A DNA stretch of 58,656 nt from a virus (IMGVR_UViG_3300007512_000042:1-58656), one strand, 5' to 3'; shown: positions 43,277 to 51,257, counted from the stretch's first letter. Translations and numbers: made by a program. The notes: generated from the sequence alone by a model not told the origin.

Positions 43277-44101
43277 ATGATACCGTATATCCTAACAGAC
43301 GATAGCCTAACCGTGGTGTTGAATGGAGAGTCCTACACCATGAACAAATCGAACCCCGCTTTCCGCAATGCTCTTGAAGCACTTGATAGCGATGATGCCG
43401 AGAAACTGGCAGCAATGTTCGACACACCCAAAGCAGTTACCGAGTATGTTGATGGCAACATCGAAGTGACAAGTGCGGGAGAGGTAAAGTATAAAGGTAG
43501 CGAGGTTCATAACCATGTGGTTGGTCGCATCCTGTCCTTTATGAGCGAGGGTTTACCTTACAAGCCTTTGGTGAAGTTCCTTGAGAAGTTGATGGAGAAT
43601 CCATCACGCCGCTCAACTGAAGAACTGTATCGGTTTTTAGAGCATCGACAAATGCCCCTGACTCCTGACGGCAATTTTCTTGCCTACAAGGGAATCCGTG
43701 AAGATTATACCGATTGGTATAGTGGCAAATTCTCCAATAAGGTTGGTGAAACCTTGGAGATGCCGCGCAATGGGGTGTGCGATGATGCCAACCACGGATG
43801 TTCTTCGGGTTTCCATGCGGGTAGTTTGGAGTATGCCGAGGGTTATGGTAACGGAGGTCATTTAATGGTTGTAGAAATCAACCCCAAGGATGTAGTGAGC
43901 GTTCCTCACGATTGCGACTGCCAGAAGTTACGCACCGCAAAATATAAAGTGGTTGACCACTATAAAACCAAGTTGGCAGATACCTTCTGCGACGATTATT
44001 ACGAGGATGACTATGATGATAATGAGTCTGGTGAGTCCTATGACGATGGTTACGATGCTGGCTACCAAGCCGCAATCGACAAAGTAAAAGCGAATCTCTG
44101 A
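43277..44101 (+). CDS. rIIB: rIIB-like protein
   Basis: 274 residues from ATG 43277 (in-frame TTG 43262 follows the rIIA stop directly). FLEKLMENPSRRSTEELYRFLEH, TPDGNFLAYKGIREDY, and CSSGFHAGSLEYAEGY, then an acidic C-terminus with YDDGYDAGYQAA match rIIB-like proteins found across large phages. Partner of rIIA. Confidence 0.88.
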   Translation: MIPYILTDDSLTVVLNGESYTMNKSNPAFRNALEALDSDDAEKLAAMFDTPKAVTEYVDGNIEVTSAGEVKYKGSEVHNHVVGRILSFMSEGLPYKPLVKFLEKLMENPSRRSTEELYRFLEHRQMPLTPDGNFLAYKGIREDYTDWYSGKFSNKVGETLEMPRNGVCDDANHGCSSGFHAGSLEYAEGYGNGGHLMVVEINPKDVVSVPHDCDCQKLRTAKYKVVDHYKTKLADTFCDDYYEDDYDDNESGESYDDGYDAGYQAAIDKVKANL

Positions 44102-44126
44102 CAAGGGTTGTCGGTAGTCATAACAA

Positions 44127-44149
44127 GAGGGGGCGCGATGCGCCCCCTC
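44127..44149 (+). terminator. Strong hairpin after rIIB
   Basis: Perfect 10-bp stem GAGGGGGCGC/GCGCCCCCTC with a GAT loop. The following bases are CCCTTCTACC, so the T-run is weak; it could be a terminator or an mRNA-stabilising hairpin. Confidence 0.65.
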
Positions 44150-44197
44150 CCTTCTACCAAAAACTAACTGTCATACAATTTATTTAAATTTTTTAAA

Positions 44198-44458
44198 ATG
44201 GAGAACATAGAATCATTCACTTCACTTGACGCTGACCTTGGTAGCCAGTTTATCTGTTCAAAAACAATCAACATCCAATTTAGTGGAGAGGATTTAAAAA
44301 ATCTGCTGGCGTTGAAGGAGACGCAAGGCATCAACTTGCAGTTTGGGAGTGATGGTAACGGCAGTATCAAGCAATATGTAACAAATGAACAGTTTGATAC
44401 CTTGCATGAGTTATTGGATATTGTTTTAGAAGGAGTTTGCAATTACAACCTAGCATGA
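44198..44458 (+). CDS. Small hypothetical protein (86 aa)
   Basis: Contains FICSKTINIQFSGEDLKNLLALKE and a helical C-terminus. First gene after rIIB; ATGA overlap with the next. No family recognised. Confidence 0.6.
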   Translation: MENIESFTSLDADLGSQFICSKTINIQFSGEDLKNLLALKETQGINLQFGSDGNGSIKQYVTNEQFDTLHELLDIVLEGVCNYNLA

Positions 44459-44667
44459 CTAAAATTATATTTGAAGATGATGGCGGTGAAAAAGTCACCC
44501 TTGAAGGAGACTTTGTTCAAATCGGAGACTTGTTTCAAGCGTTAAAGAGAATGTGTCTAGCATGGGGCTACCATCCAGACAATGTTCAAGAATTATTTCA
44601 AGACTGCGAGAACTGGGCAAACGAAAGAACGGTTGAATCATTTTGCTGTGCGGATAAAAAAGAATGA
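44455..44667 (+). CDS. Small hypothetical protein (70 aa)
   Basis: Start at the ATGA overlap. Begins MTKIIFEDDGGEKVTLEGDF; two Cys near the C-terminus. An upstream in-frame ATG at 44437 lies within the previous gene. Confidence 0.6.
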   Translation: MTKIIFEDDGGEKVTLEGDFVQIGDLFQALKRMCLAWGYHPDNVQELFQDCENWANERTVESFCCADKKE

Positions 44668-44879
44668 AAATTTTTAACTTTATTAAAGACGAGTTGTGTG
44701 TCCCTATTGCCGCGCACAATCTCCAAGAAGCACAAGAGTCCTTTTTTAAGACCGAGGGCTATAAGATAGAGGTGGACAAACTTCGTTCGCCTGACGATGA
44801 CAAAGACCAGTTTAAACTATTCGACATGAAAAAACTGGAACAAGAATGGAATAAAGTAGAAGAAGGAGAACCAATTTAA
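44664..44879 (+). CDS. Small hypothetical protein (71 aa)
   Basis: ATGA overlap with the previous gene. Ends with AGAAGGAGA, a Shine-Dalgarno that serves the next gene. Helical, acidic C-terminus. Function unknown. Confidence 0.6.
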   Translation: MKIFNFIKDELCVPIAAHNLQEAQESFFKTEGYKIEVDKLRSPDDDKDQFKLFDMKKLEQEWNKVEEGEPI

Positions 44880-45383
44880 ATGACACATATTGAATTAAAA
44901 GAATACTTTGAACAACAACGAACAATGGGACTAAAAACTAGACACATCGAGCAAAACGAAAAGCAGATAAAGCAGCATCTTGCCTCTGTTAGAGCAGCAA
45001 AAATCTCCAAGCAAGTGTTTTGGGAAAAAAACCAGTATATTGGTCACAACCCTAAAATTACTCCAGAGCAAATCATTGCCAAAACTTCTACTGACAAGTT
45101 CCCGTGCGATGCTATTACGGTTCGCTTCCATTCTTTGAAACACAAGGTGGCTACTGCTTATTTTTATGGTAAATCGGAGACTCGCAAGTTCGGTAACAAT
45201 CACACATGGACTTATCCTGCAAGCAAATTAACGGTAACTTTCCCTAATACGAATCCCTCTAATGGGCGTAGAGCATGGGGCTACGCATATCAAGGAGACT
45301 TGCATAACAGCATGAGTCGGCAAGAAGTGGATATTACCTTGGATTACATTGAAGATGTTTTGTCAGATTTTCTAAACCTTTAA
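44880..45383 (+). CDS. Hypothetical protein (167 aa)
   Basis: Preceded by AGAAGGAGA. An N-terminal helical third, then strand-rich KFPCDAITVRFHSLKHKVATAYFYGKS and TWTYPASKLTVTF. No recognised domain. Confidence 0.6.
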   Translation: MTHIELKEYFEQQRTMGLKTRHIEQNEKQIKQHLASVRAAKISKQVFWEKNQYIGHNPKITPEQIIAKTSTDKFPCDAITVRFHSLKHKVATAYFYGKSETRKFGNNHTWTYPASKLTVTFPNTNPSNGRRAWGYAYQGDLHNSMSRQEVDITLDYIEDVLSDFLNL

Positions 45384-45386
45384 GTG

Positions 45387-45392
45387 TATAAT
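45387..45392 (+). promoter_or_regulatory. TATAAT -10 element upstream of 45398
   Basis: TATAAT five bases before ATG 45398, preceded by TG. No clear -35 box at normal spacing. Confidence 0.4.
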
Positions 45393-45397
45393 TTATC

Positions 45398-45571
45398 ATG
45401 GCATTAGGACAAAAGTATTCCATAGGAGACAGCAAGACCTCCATGTATTTTTGGGCAAACAATGATGCAGAAGCAATTCAGTTTGTTAAGCACCATAAAT
45501 TTACCATGACCAAGGATACTCGCCTCACCAATCGCACCTCTAAAAAAAGTATTGAAATCAATGAAAATTGA
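45398..45571 (+). CDS. Small hypothetical protein (57 aa)
   Basis: ATG 45398 to TGA 45569-45571; begins MALGQKYSIGDSKTSMYFW. Lys/Thr-rich C-terminus. Function unknown. Confidence 0.5.
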   Translation: MALGQKYSIGDSKTSMYFWANNDAEAIQFVKHHKFTMTKDTRLTNRTSKKSIEINEN

Positions 45572-45746
45572 CATACCAATTAGCTGGGACTGGAACAAGC
45601 AAGAAGAAGGAGAGGTTATTGTGGATATTCCCGAATCTAAATGCAAAGAGATAGTGCGTAACTTTTTAATGAACAAAGACTATCATCTTCGCAGAGAATG
45701 GCTCAAAACCAATGTGCCAGAAATCAATTTAAATGTTCCAGTATGA
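45561..45746 (+). CDS. Small hypothetical protein (61 aa)
   Basis: Begins MKIDIPISWDWNKQEEGEVIVD, at the ATG inside the end of the previous gene. One Cys near 33; no family. Confidence 0.55.
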   Translation: MKIDIPISWDWNKQEEGEVIVDIPESKCKEIVRNFLMNKDYHLRREWLKTNVPEINLNVPV

Positions 45747-45916
45747 AGAACTTTAAAAAGATTTTTTTATTCTTATCCTTATTTCTGTTCGCGGGGTGCA
45801 ACACAACCAAATGGGAGTGGTTGCCTCCGAAAGATAGAACGACCGCTATACCTTCGTTTCCTAAAGGGGATGAAGAACCCTCTGAAACGATTGATGTGCT
45901 GAAAGTATCTTTTTGA
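45743..45916 (+). CDS. Small lipoprotein (57 aa)
   Basis: ATGA overlap with the previous gene. Signal peptide KNFKKIFLFLSLFLFAGC with lipobox FAGC, then a Pro/Asp/Glu-rich mature part. A membrane-attached periplasmic protein; may be a spanin or superinfection-exclusion lipoprotein (inference). Confidence 0.7.
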   Translation: MKNFKKIFLFLSLFLFAGCNTTKWEWLPPKDRTTAIPSFPKGDEEPSETIDVLKVSF

Positions 45917-46248
45917 TGAAATATCTTATTACATTTTTTTTGAGTGTGCTTGCGGTATCTGGTGTTACCTTTGAGCCAGATATGGAGGTAAAAATCAAGG
46001 GATTGGTTTGCCCGTCTTGTGCGATTGGAATTAAAAAAAATTTCCTCAAGCACAAACCTCAAGTTAATGCGGTTAAATTCGATACTCGCAAACAAGTAGC
46101 ATTGGTAGATTTTTTTGAAAACGAAAACAAAAGAATTTATTGGCTTAAAAACGAACAAATTATCCAACTGGTTAAGGATGCTGGCTACGAAGTCACCTAT
46201 ATTAAGAGGTTAGACGGCAGCAAACCCAACCGATACAACACACCATGA
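45916..46248 (+). CDS. Secreted heavy-metal-associated (MerP-like) protein
   Basis: 110 residues. Signal peptide (KYLITFFLSVLAVSG), then MEVKIKGLVCPSCAIGIKKNFLKH with CPSC, then VNAVKFDTRKQVALVDF and LVKDAGYEVTYIK: a full HMA beta-alpha-beta fold. Periplasmic metal binding is expected; unusual in a phage. It sits directly after a lipoprotein and before the UvdE-like gene. Confidence 0.75.
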   Translation: MKYLITFFLSVLAVSGVTFEPDMEVKIKGLVCPSCAIGIKKNFLKHKPQVNAVKFDTRKQVALVDFFENENKRIYWLKNEQIIQLVKDAGYEVTYIKRLDGSKPNRYNTP

Positions 46249-47288
46249 TAACAGGACTAATCTTAACCAAACACCCCAAAGGTGCTTCCTTTAAAACTTT
46301 GAGTCGCGCCCGTTTTTTAGATTTAAACAAGCGTGAGTTCAAATTAGGAGAGGAAACTCTTTGTGACCGCATTGCCCACAACTTAAACATTACTCATTCC
46401 ATTATTGAGGGTTGTTCTAAACAAGGCATTCAACATTACAGATTGTCACCTCTTTTATTCCCACTATTGAGCGATAACTCTCTTGACCTTAATCTGGCTA
46501 CCATTAAAGGGGCAAATCAGATTTTAAGTCTTATTAAAAAAATTGGAGCAACCGCAATAGAGAATAACATTAGCCTTTCCGCTTGCCCCCCCATTCTTAC
46601 TGCTACCTCATCAGAAGGATTAGCAAGTGATAATAGCGATAGCATCGTTAAGACGGTGAAGCAGTTAGACTTTTATGCCCACCTCTTTGACCTTATGGGG
46701 TTTCCTGACGACTATTCAAACCCAATCCATGTTTACCCTCACATGGCTTCTAAAGATGCCTCACAGAGCCGTTTAGAGGGCATTGTAGACCGTTTTTATG
46801 ACGGTATGGTCAGATGCAATGATAGCGTGATTAAGCGTTTGGTTGTGATGAATGAACGAAACTCTTGCTGGAATTGCATGAACCTCTTTGTTTACTTTCA
46901 TCAGTATATGGGGCATAAACATCGCCACATCATGCCATTGAGTTATGATAGCTTGCATGACGAAAAAAATGGCTCTGCCCTACAAGGCAATACGGTAACT
47001 GTTGCTCAAAATATAGATGCTTTCGCAAAGACTTGGCCCGATGATATTACCCCTGTTTTTCGGTGGAGTCACGATACCGATGATGCTCCCGACTATGAAA
47101 GAGACATTGTTTGGGAGTCGGAGAGAAAAGGCTTTACAATCGCATCTCAATCAAGTAAAGTAGTTACCAGCAAGAAGAAGGCAACCAAAAAGAAACCTCA
47201 AGCCAAACCAAGTGTTAAAAAAATTCTTAAAAAAATAGAAAAAACTGTGCCGAAATCTACAACATTCAATCACCTATATGGAGAATAA
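46245..47288 (+). CDS. UV-damage endonuclease UvdE-like
   Basis: 347 residues, ATGA overlap. LGEETLCDRIAHNLNITHSII and GIQHYRLSPLLFPLLSD match the UvdE N-terminus; RLVVMNERNSCW and IMPLSYDSLHDE match later metal-ligand strands (ENE, DxxH). The usual SxHPGQ segment is replaced by SACPP, so some metal ligands differ. UvdE nicks 5' of UV photoproducts. C-terminal Lys-rich tail KKKATKKKPQ is extra. Confidence 0.66.
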   Translation: MITGLILTKHPKGASFKTLSRARFLDLNKREFKLGEETLCDRIAHNLNITHSIIEGCSKQGIQHYRLSPLLFPLLSDNSLDLNLATIKGANQILSLIKKIGATAIENNISLSACPPILTATSSEGLASDNSDSIVKTVKQLDFYAHLFDLMGFPDDYSNPIHVYPHMASKDASQSRLEGIVDRFYDGMVRCNDSVIKRLVVMNERNSCWNCMNLFVYFHQYMGHKHRHIMPLSYDSLHDEKNGSALQGNTVTVAQNIDAFAKTWPDDITPVFRWSHDTDDAPDYERDIVWESERKGFTIASQSSKVVTSKKKATKKKPQAKPSVKKILKKIEKTVPKSTTFNHLYGE

Positions 47289-47497
47289 TGCTCACTACAT
47301 TGAAAACGCCTAGAGGAACAACCCACGCAAAGATACTTACTCCTGACCGTAAAAAGTCGCTTGTGGACATTAAGCACATGGACTGCTTCAAAGGGGTTGC
47401 AGGTAAAGTTACTTACCTTAAAAAACTGCGCGATAAATATGTCGAGCTTGGTGCTTTCGATTTTGACGGAACTTGGCCTTTAAGAGAGAATGATTGA
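47288..47497 (+). CDS. Small basic hypothetical protein (69 aa)
   Basis: TAATG overlap with the UvdE-like gene. KTPRGTTHAKILTPDRKKSLV and FDFDGTWPLREND; no domain recognised. Confidence 0.55.
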   Translation: MLTTLKTPRGTTHAKILTPDRKKSLVDIKHMDCFKGVAGKVTYLKKLRDKYVELGAFDFDGTWPLREND

Positions 47498-47600
47498 ACC
47501 CACTCCCGAAACTGCGCTCCAAACTCTACTCATATTTATCTTTTTATTTTTTATTTTAAATTTGCGAAACAAAATTGCTTTAAACAAGCGAGATAAATAA
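47490..47600 (+). CDS. 36-residue single-span membrane peptide
   Basis: Starts inside the end of the previous gene. One transmembrane span (LLIFIFLFFILN) and a basic tail. Confidence 0.5.
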   Translation: MIEPTPETALQTLLIFIFLFFILNLRNKIALNKRDK

Positions 47601-47607
47601 AAACCCC

Positions 47608-47985
47608 ATGATTGAAAATTATTTAAAATTTCAGAATGGTAACTCGCGTGATATAATTACTTGGGTATTTTGTGAAGAATGCTACATACAAGATGAAGCG
47701 AAGCGAGAAATACCAAACTATATGACAGAAGAAGTTGATATAGTAAAAGTAGATTCTGATTTTGATGGCTCGATTATTAAATTTAATTGCCAGAGATGTA
47801 AAGGTGCGAAGCGTTCTTGGAAGAACAAAGAATCTCGCGTAGAGATTACAGCGAATCAATTCCAAGCTCATCCGTTTTTAGACCCCGACTACGACCCCTT
47901 CGATAGCGATTTGTCAGACGAATTTCTTTACGAAAATTTTCAAGAGCAACTAGATATAGCGAAATTTGTTAAAGACAATAATTAA
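47608..47985 (+). CDS. Zinc-ribbon hypothetical protein (125 aa)
   Basis: WVFCEECYI and FNCQRCKGAKR give a CxxC...CxxC zinc site about 40 residues apart. Acidic C-terminus. Similar spacing to genes at 48534 and 51244. Function unknown. Confidence 0.6.
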   Translation: MIENYLKFQNGNSRDIITWVFCEECYIQDEAKREIPNYMTEEVDIVKVDSDFDGSIIKFNCQRCKGAKRSWKNKESRVEITANQFQAHPFLDPDYDPFDSDLSDEFLYENFQEQLDIAKFVKDNN

Positions 47986-48006
47986 AAAAAATGAACTCAA
48001 ATAGAC

Positions 48007-48165
48007 ATGAAGCTAGACAAACTCAAAGAATACAAAATCTACTTGACTGACGAAGAAAAAGAAGCGTTGGGAGATGTTAAGATAAATTGTTCCACTTTCG
48101 CAAAATCAGTATTAGCGGGAATTGTTAACCAGATATTTGATTGCTATGAAGAAGTGGATAATTGA
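48007..48165 (+). CDS. Small hypothetical protein (52 aa)
   Basis: Begins MKLDKLKEYKIYLTDEEKEA; two Cys. Overlaps the next gene by 20 bp. Confidence 0.5.
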   Translation: MKLDKLKEYKIYLTDEEKEALGDVKINCSTFAKSVLAGIVNQIFDCYEEVDN

Positions 48166-48454
48166 GTGGCGCAAACAACGCACCGAACTTTGGGTATCTA
48201 ATCAAGAAGAAGCAATCTTCATTGGCGAATGTGACTATGGCATTACCGCAAAACAAAAGAAGCGCAACCGCACACTTGCCAAGATTATTTGTGATGCCTT
48301 GAGAGAGCATGACCCAGAGGCATATTCTGAATTATCCAAAGAAGAAATTTTAAAAAAATGCGAAAATAATTCGGAGCGAAACAAACTCTATGACCACAAC
48401 AACAAACTGAAACTAGAAGTTCCACCTATACAGCATCCAGAATGGCTAGTGTGA
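48146..48454 (+). CDS. Hypothetical helical protein (102 aa)
   Basis: ATG 48146 chosen over an upstream TTG. KKWIIEWRKQRTELW and AKQKKRNRTLAKIICDALREHDPEA are amphipathic and basic. No family recognised. Confidence 0.55.
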   Translation: MKKWIIEWRKQRTELWVSNQEEAIFIGECDYGITAKQKKRNRTLAKIICDALREHDPEAYSELSKEEILKKCENNSERNKLYDHNNKLKLEVPPIQHPEWLV

Positions 48455-48537
48455 AGAACATAAAAATAAAATCTTTAGTGGATATTACAACCAATCAACC
48501 CTATGATGATAGTGGAACTACACATCCTTACTTATGA
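48442..48537 (+). CDS. 31-residue peptide
   Basis: Frame MASVKNIKIKSLVDITTNQP and on; overlaps both neighbours, the second as ATGA. Confidence 0.4.
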   Translation: MASVKNIKIKSLVDITTNQPYDDSGTTHPYL

Positions 48538-48731
48538 CCTATCGGCTATTAAAAAATTGGGTTTGGTGCGAAGATTGTTTGGAATTTAAGGACGCTGGAG
48601 AGGAAGTTTCCTTCGTAAATATCGAAGAAGGTGTCGGAGGCAAAGATGTGATGACTTTTATATGTGATAAATGTGAAAACGAACACAAAAACATTGTAAT
48701 AGCCGCCGCCACTCCCCCAAGAGCAAGATGA
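48534..48731 (+). CDS. Small zinc-ribbon protein (65 aa)
   Basis: WVWCEDCLEF and FICDKCENEHK: a CxxC pair about 35 residues from the second. ATGA overlap. Paralogue-like of 47608 and 51244. Confidence 0.6.
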   Translation: MTYRLLKNWVWCEDCLEFKDAGEEVSFVNIEEGVGGKDVMTFICDKCENEHKNIVIAAATPPRAR

Positions 48732-48898
48732 AAAAGAAAAAAAACGACTTAATGACCACTCAAGAAATGATTGAAAGGTTGCACAAATACGGTATTAAAG
48801 GCGATGATGCCAACTGGAAAGATTTGTTGGTGCTTTTGGGCTTTTGTGGCGTGATTGTATTACTGACTGTCGGTTTGATATGGGCGGGAACATGGTAG
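48728..48898 (+). CDS. Small C-terminal-anchored membrane protein (56 aa)
   Basis: Basic start MKKKKNDLMTTQEM, then LLVLLGFCGVIVLLTVGLIW as one transmembrane span. Overlaps the next gene. Confidence 0.55.
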   Translation: MKKKKNDLMTTQEMIERLHKYGIKGDDANWKDLLVLLGFCGVIVLLTVGLIWAGTW

Positions 48899-49017
48899 AA
48901 CTGATTTTTTTATTGCCAACAATTATTTGTATGATTACCATTGGTATTATCGCTTGGCATCGACGCAAACAAAAGACTAAAGCCGACCACGAATGGGTCA
49001 ACCGCATACTACAATGA
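48880..49017 (+). CDS. Small membrane protein (45 aa)
   Basis: ATG 48880 (or 48892). A span LIFLLPTIICMITIGIIAW and a basic tail RRKQKTK. Overlaps the next start as ATGA. Confidence 0.5.
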   Translation: MGGNMVELIFLLPTIICMITIGIIAWHRRKQKTKADHEWVNRILQ

Positions 49018-49184
49018 CACTAGAGCTTACATCCGAAGAAATTGGTTGGATTAAATACTCACTAATCCGAGCTTCATCATCCCTTCGTGGACGAGATAGC
49101 GCAATGACATTAAGAGAAGAACGATTACTTTTAAGAATAGCCAGAAAAATTGAAAAACAAGAAAAACAGCGCGGGGAAGGGTGA
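49014..49184 (+). CDS. Small helical hypothetical protein (56 aa)
   Basis: MTLELTSEEIGWIKYSLIRA and a basic coiled C-terminus REERLLLRIARKIEKQEKQ. ATGA coupling to the membrane gene. Ends the mini-gene run before a new promoter. Confidence 0.55.
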   Translation: MTLELTSEEIGWIKYSLIRASSSLRGRDSAMTLREERLLLRIARKIEKQEKQRGEG

Positions 49185-49256
49185 TTCCCCTAGAAACTGC
49201 GCCTCAAAAGATTTTAAAAAAAATTATGAAAAAATTGATTGGGGCAAAAAAAACAC

Positions 49257-49285
49257 TTGCAAAACGAAAAAAGGTATGATATAAT
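49257..49285 (+). promoter_or_regulatory. Promoter before the FlbD-like gene
   Basis: TTGCAA (49257-49262), 17 bp spacer, TATAAT (49280-49285). ATG 49294 is 8 bases on. Confidence 0.65.
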
Positions 49286-49293
49286 GTTCTTGT

Positions 49294-49500
49294 ATGGCAC
49301 ACTTAATTGAATTAACCGATTCAAACACCCTAGAGAAGATGCTGTTTAACTTGGATACTGTTGTATCCATAGAGAGAACCAGCGGAAGCAACACTATCAT
49401 TACTACCCGTTGGGGCAGAACCAATGTCAAAGAATCATTGGACAACATTAGATTGCAAGCAGAATCTTCCCCTAAAACAGAAGCAGTTGTTCCTTTTTAA
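49294..49500 (+). CDS. FlbD-like small beta protein
   Basis: 68 residues. LIELTDSNT..MLFNLDTVVSIERT...TIITTRWGRTNVKESLDNI follows the short FlbD pattern (NxDxI..IE..T.I....G....V.ES..). Role in phage unknown. Confidence 0.55.
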   Translation: MAHLIELTDSNTLEKMLFNLDTVVSIERTSGSNTIITTRWGRTNVKESLDNIRLQAESSPKTEAVVPF

Positions 49501-49502
49501 TC

Positions 49503-49877
49503 ATGGATACATTAAACCTAGAGATTCAAGCGAACAGCCCATACAATGACGGTTGGACACAGCAATTCTACAAAGACGAATTAAAAAAAGTGAAAGCACA
49601 AGAAGAAGAATCAGAAATTCACCCCAAGCGAGCAGAAGTAGCCGAAGCAAATGCTGACGCATTATTCGCAGATGGTTTTGATGATGCGATTATTGGATTT
49701 GATGCTTCTGGAGGATGTGCGGTATATGATTACAACAAATGTTTGGAGGTTTTAATGCAACCGTCCCTGACAAGTGACAAGATGACAAGAGCAGAAGCGC
49801 ATGAATACATGGAATTTAATGTGGTTTCAGCTTATGTAGGAGACTTTACCCCTATTTTTATCCATCTTATCGCTTGA
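49503..49877 (+). CDS. Small phage protein with GFD/VYDYNKC motif (124 aa)
   Basis: ADGFDDAIIGFDASGGCAVYDYNKCLEVLM, then MTRAEAHEYMEFNVVSAYVGDFTPIF, a pattern common to short proteins of large phages. No biochemical function known. Confidence 0.65.
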   Translation: MDTLNLEIQANSPYNDGWTQQFYKDELKKVKAQEEESEIHPKRAEVAEANADALFADGFDDAIIGFDASGGCAVYDYNKCLEVLMQPSLTSDKMTRAEAHEYMEFNVVSAYVGDFTPIFIHLIA

Positions 49878-49880
49878 ATT

Positions 49881-50252
49881 ATGAGCAAGAAACACAAATA
49901 TACCAAAGAAGATATAGATGCAATGCGAGACAACCTCGCTGAAAGCGAATGGGAAGGCTTAAAAGATAGAGACTTGAGGCTAATCCTTCGTGAAGGTTGC
50001 GTTGGTTGGGATAATATGTCTGATGCGGATATAATTGCCTTGTATGAGCCAATTTATTATCCAGAAGGAAAATCAGATTGGAGCGCATCTAACACTCATA
50101 CGGACGCTGGAGTAAAGATTGATAGCTTTGAAGATGTTTATGGAGAAAGCGATAACTATAACTTGGGAGAACAAGTTGAACAGATTATTTGCGACAAGAA
50201 TATGAAAGACCAACAAGGTGAGATTACAGCAAAATTTAACGACATAAAATAA
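49881..50252 (+). CDS. Acidic hypothetical protein (123 aa)
   Basis: Short spacing to neighbours. Helical N-terminus with KYTKEDIDAMRDNLAESEWEG; the rest is acidic. Function unknown. Confidence 0.55.
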   Translation: MSKKHKYTKEDIDAMRDNLAESEWEGLKDRDLRLILREGCVGWDNMSDADIIALYEPIYYPEGKSDWSASNTHTDAGVKIDSFEDVYGESDNYNLGEQVEQIICDKNMKDQQGEITAKFNDIK

Positions 50253-50253
50253 A

Positions 50254-50553
50254 ATGGGAGGATTTAGTATTGAATACAGCATGAGCCGCATTGGAAATGA
50301 AGATACATTTCTTGAATTAGATGAGGCAAAGAAGATAAGTCGCAAAATTGTAGACAACTACATTAGTGAAGTCGAGTATGAAGATGGAAAGAATGCCATA
50401 GACGAGTATAATTGGCACATCGTTACTTCAGAGGGATTTGAAGAAGATTGGTTTAATGACGACAAGCTAAAGAAAACTGGTGAAATTAAAGCCAAATATA
50501 AAAAGTTGGCAAAAAACAATCGGGTTTTTATTTTAGAAGTAGATTGGAATTAA
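50254..50553 (+). CDS. Hypothetical protein (99 aa)
   Basis: Starts one base after the previous stop. Contains TFLELDEAKKISRKIVDNYISEVEYEDG; no domain recognised. Confidence 0.55.
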   Translation: MGGFSIEYSMSRIGNEDTFLELDEAKKISRKIVDNYISEVEYEDGKNAIDEYNWHIVTSEGFEEDWFNDDKLKKTGEIKAKYKKLAKNNRVFILEVDWN

Positions 50554-50562
50554 GAAATTAAA

Positions 50563-50730
50563 ATGACAACTAGAACTGGACGAGACAAGGTAAAGGACGA
50601 TATACTTATGGCAATGTATCGAAGCGTTGACAGACAGAACAAACATATTGTCAATTTGAATTGGCAGAGTGCCGAAGCAGAGAAGTGGCTACAAGTCAAT
50701 TTAAGGCATAGCTTTAACGAAGTAACATGA
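50563..50730 (+). CDS. Small hypothetical protein (55 aa)
   Basis: Begins MTTRTGRDKVKDDILMAMYR; Trp-containing helix. Ends as ATGA with the next gene. Confidence 0.5.
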   Translation: MTTRTGRDKVKDDILMAMYRSVDRQNKHIVNLNWQSAEAEKWLQVNLRHSFNEVT

Positions 50731-50966
50731 CTTACAAAGTAGAATTTGAAGTAGATGGAGATTCTGTTACCTATACAGTTAAAGCACAAAATGTTTTGAA
50801 CGCAGAAGAAGCGGCCAAGAAACAATTAGAGAAAGACAATAATGTCAAATTACAATGCGGGAACGGCTATCACGACAGAGGCAAAGCATATAGCAAAGAC
50901 GCATCCATAAAGAAGTCGAGATTCGCATGGGCAGTCACACAAATAGAGAACATAAAAGAGGCATGA
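50727..50966 (+). CDS. Small beta-alpha hypothetical protein (79 aa)
   Basis: YKVEFEVDGDSVTYTVKAQNVLNAEEAAKKQLEKDN looks like a beta-hairpin plus helix. Basic. ATGA on both sides. Confidence 0.55.
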   Translation: MTYKVEFEVDGDSVTYTVKAQNVLNAEEAAKKQLEKDNNVKLQCGNGYHDRGKAYSKDASIKKSRFAWAVTQIENIKEA

Positions 50967-51127
50967 TAAGATTATTAACCGCAATATCCTTGGCAGTTTT
51001 GTTAGGGTGTTCATATTATACATTTGTTACATTGGGGCAACTTATGTCGCATTTGGATGAGATAGAAAGAGTGGCAAGAATGGGCAACCCTTCACCATAT
51101 CATATTGTTAGTGTCGAAAGAGATTAG
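50963..51127 (+). CDS. Small lipoprotein or membrane protein (54 aa)
   Basis: Start at the ATGA overlap. Hydrophobic start IRLLTAISLAVLLGC, which fits a lipobox LLGC, then SYYTFVTLGQLMSHLDEIERVAR helix. Could equally be an anchored inner-membrane protein. Confidence 0.55.
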   Translation: MIRLLTAISLAVLLGCSYYTFVTLGQLMSHLDEIERVARMGNPSPYHIVSVERD

Positions 51128-51137
51128 AAAACATATC

Positions 51138-51257
51138 ATGTCGAAAATTTTTTTAATTTTTTTATTATTTACATCTGGTTGTAGCCATACTTACTATCAA
51201 CCCCCAACCGAATTAAAAAGTGAACCAACTGTTATTAACATAGATGACTACGCCTAA
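51138..51257 (+). CDS. Small lipoprotein (39 aa)
   Basis: SKIFLIFLLFTSGC with lipobox TSGC, then SHTYYQPPTELKSEP and an acidic end. Its end overlaps the next gene by 14 bp. Confidence 0.6.
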   Translation: MSKIFLIFLLFTSGCSHTYYQPPTELKSEPTVINIDDYA

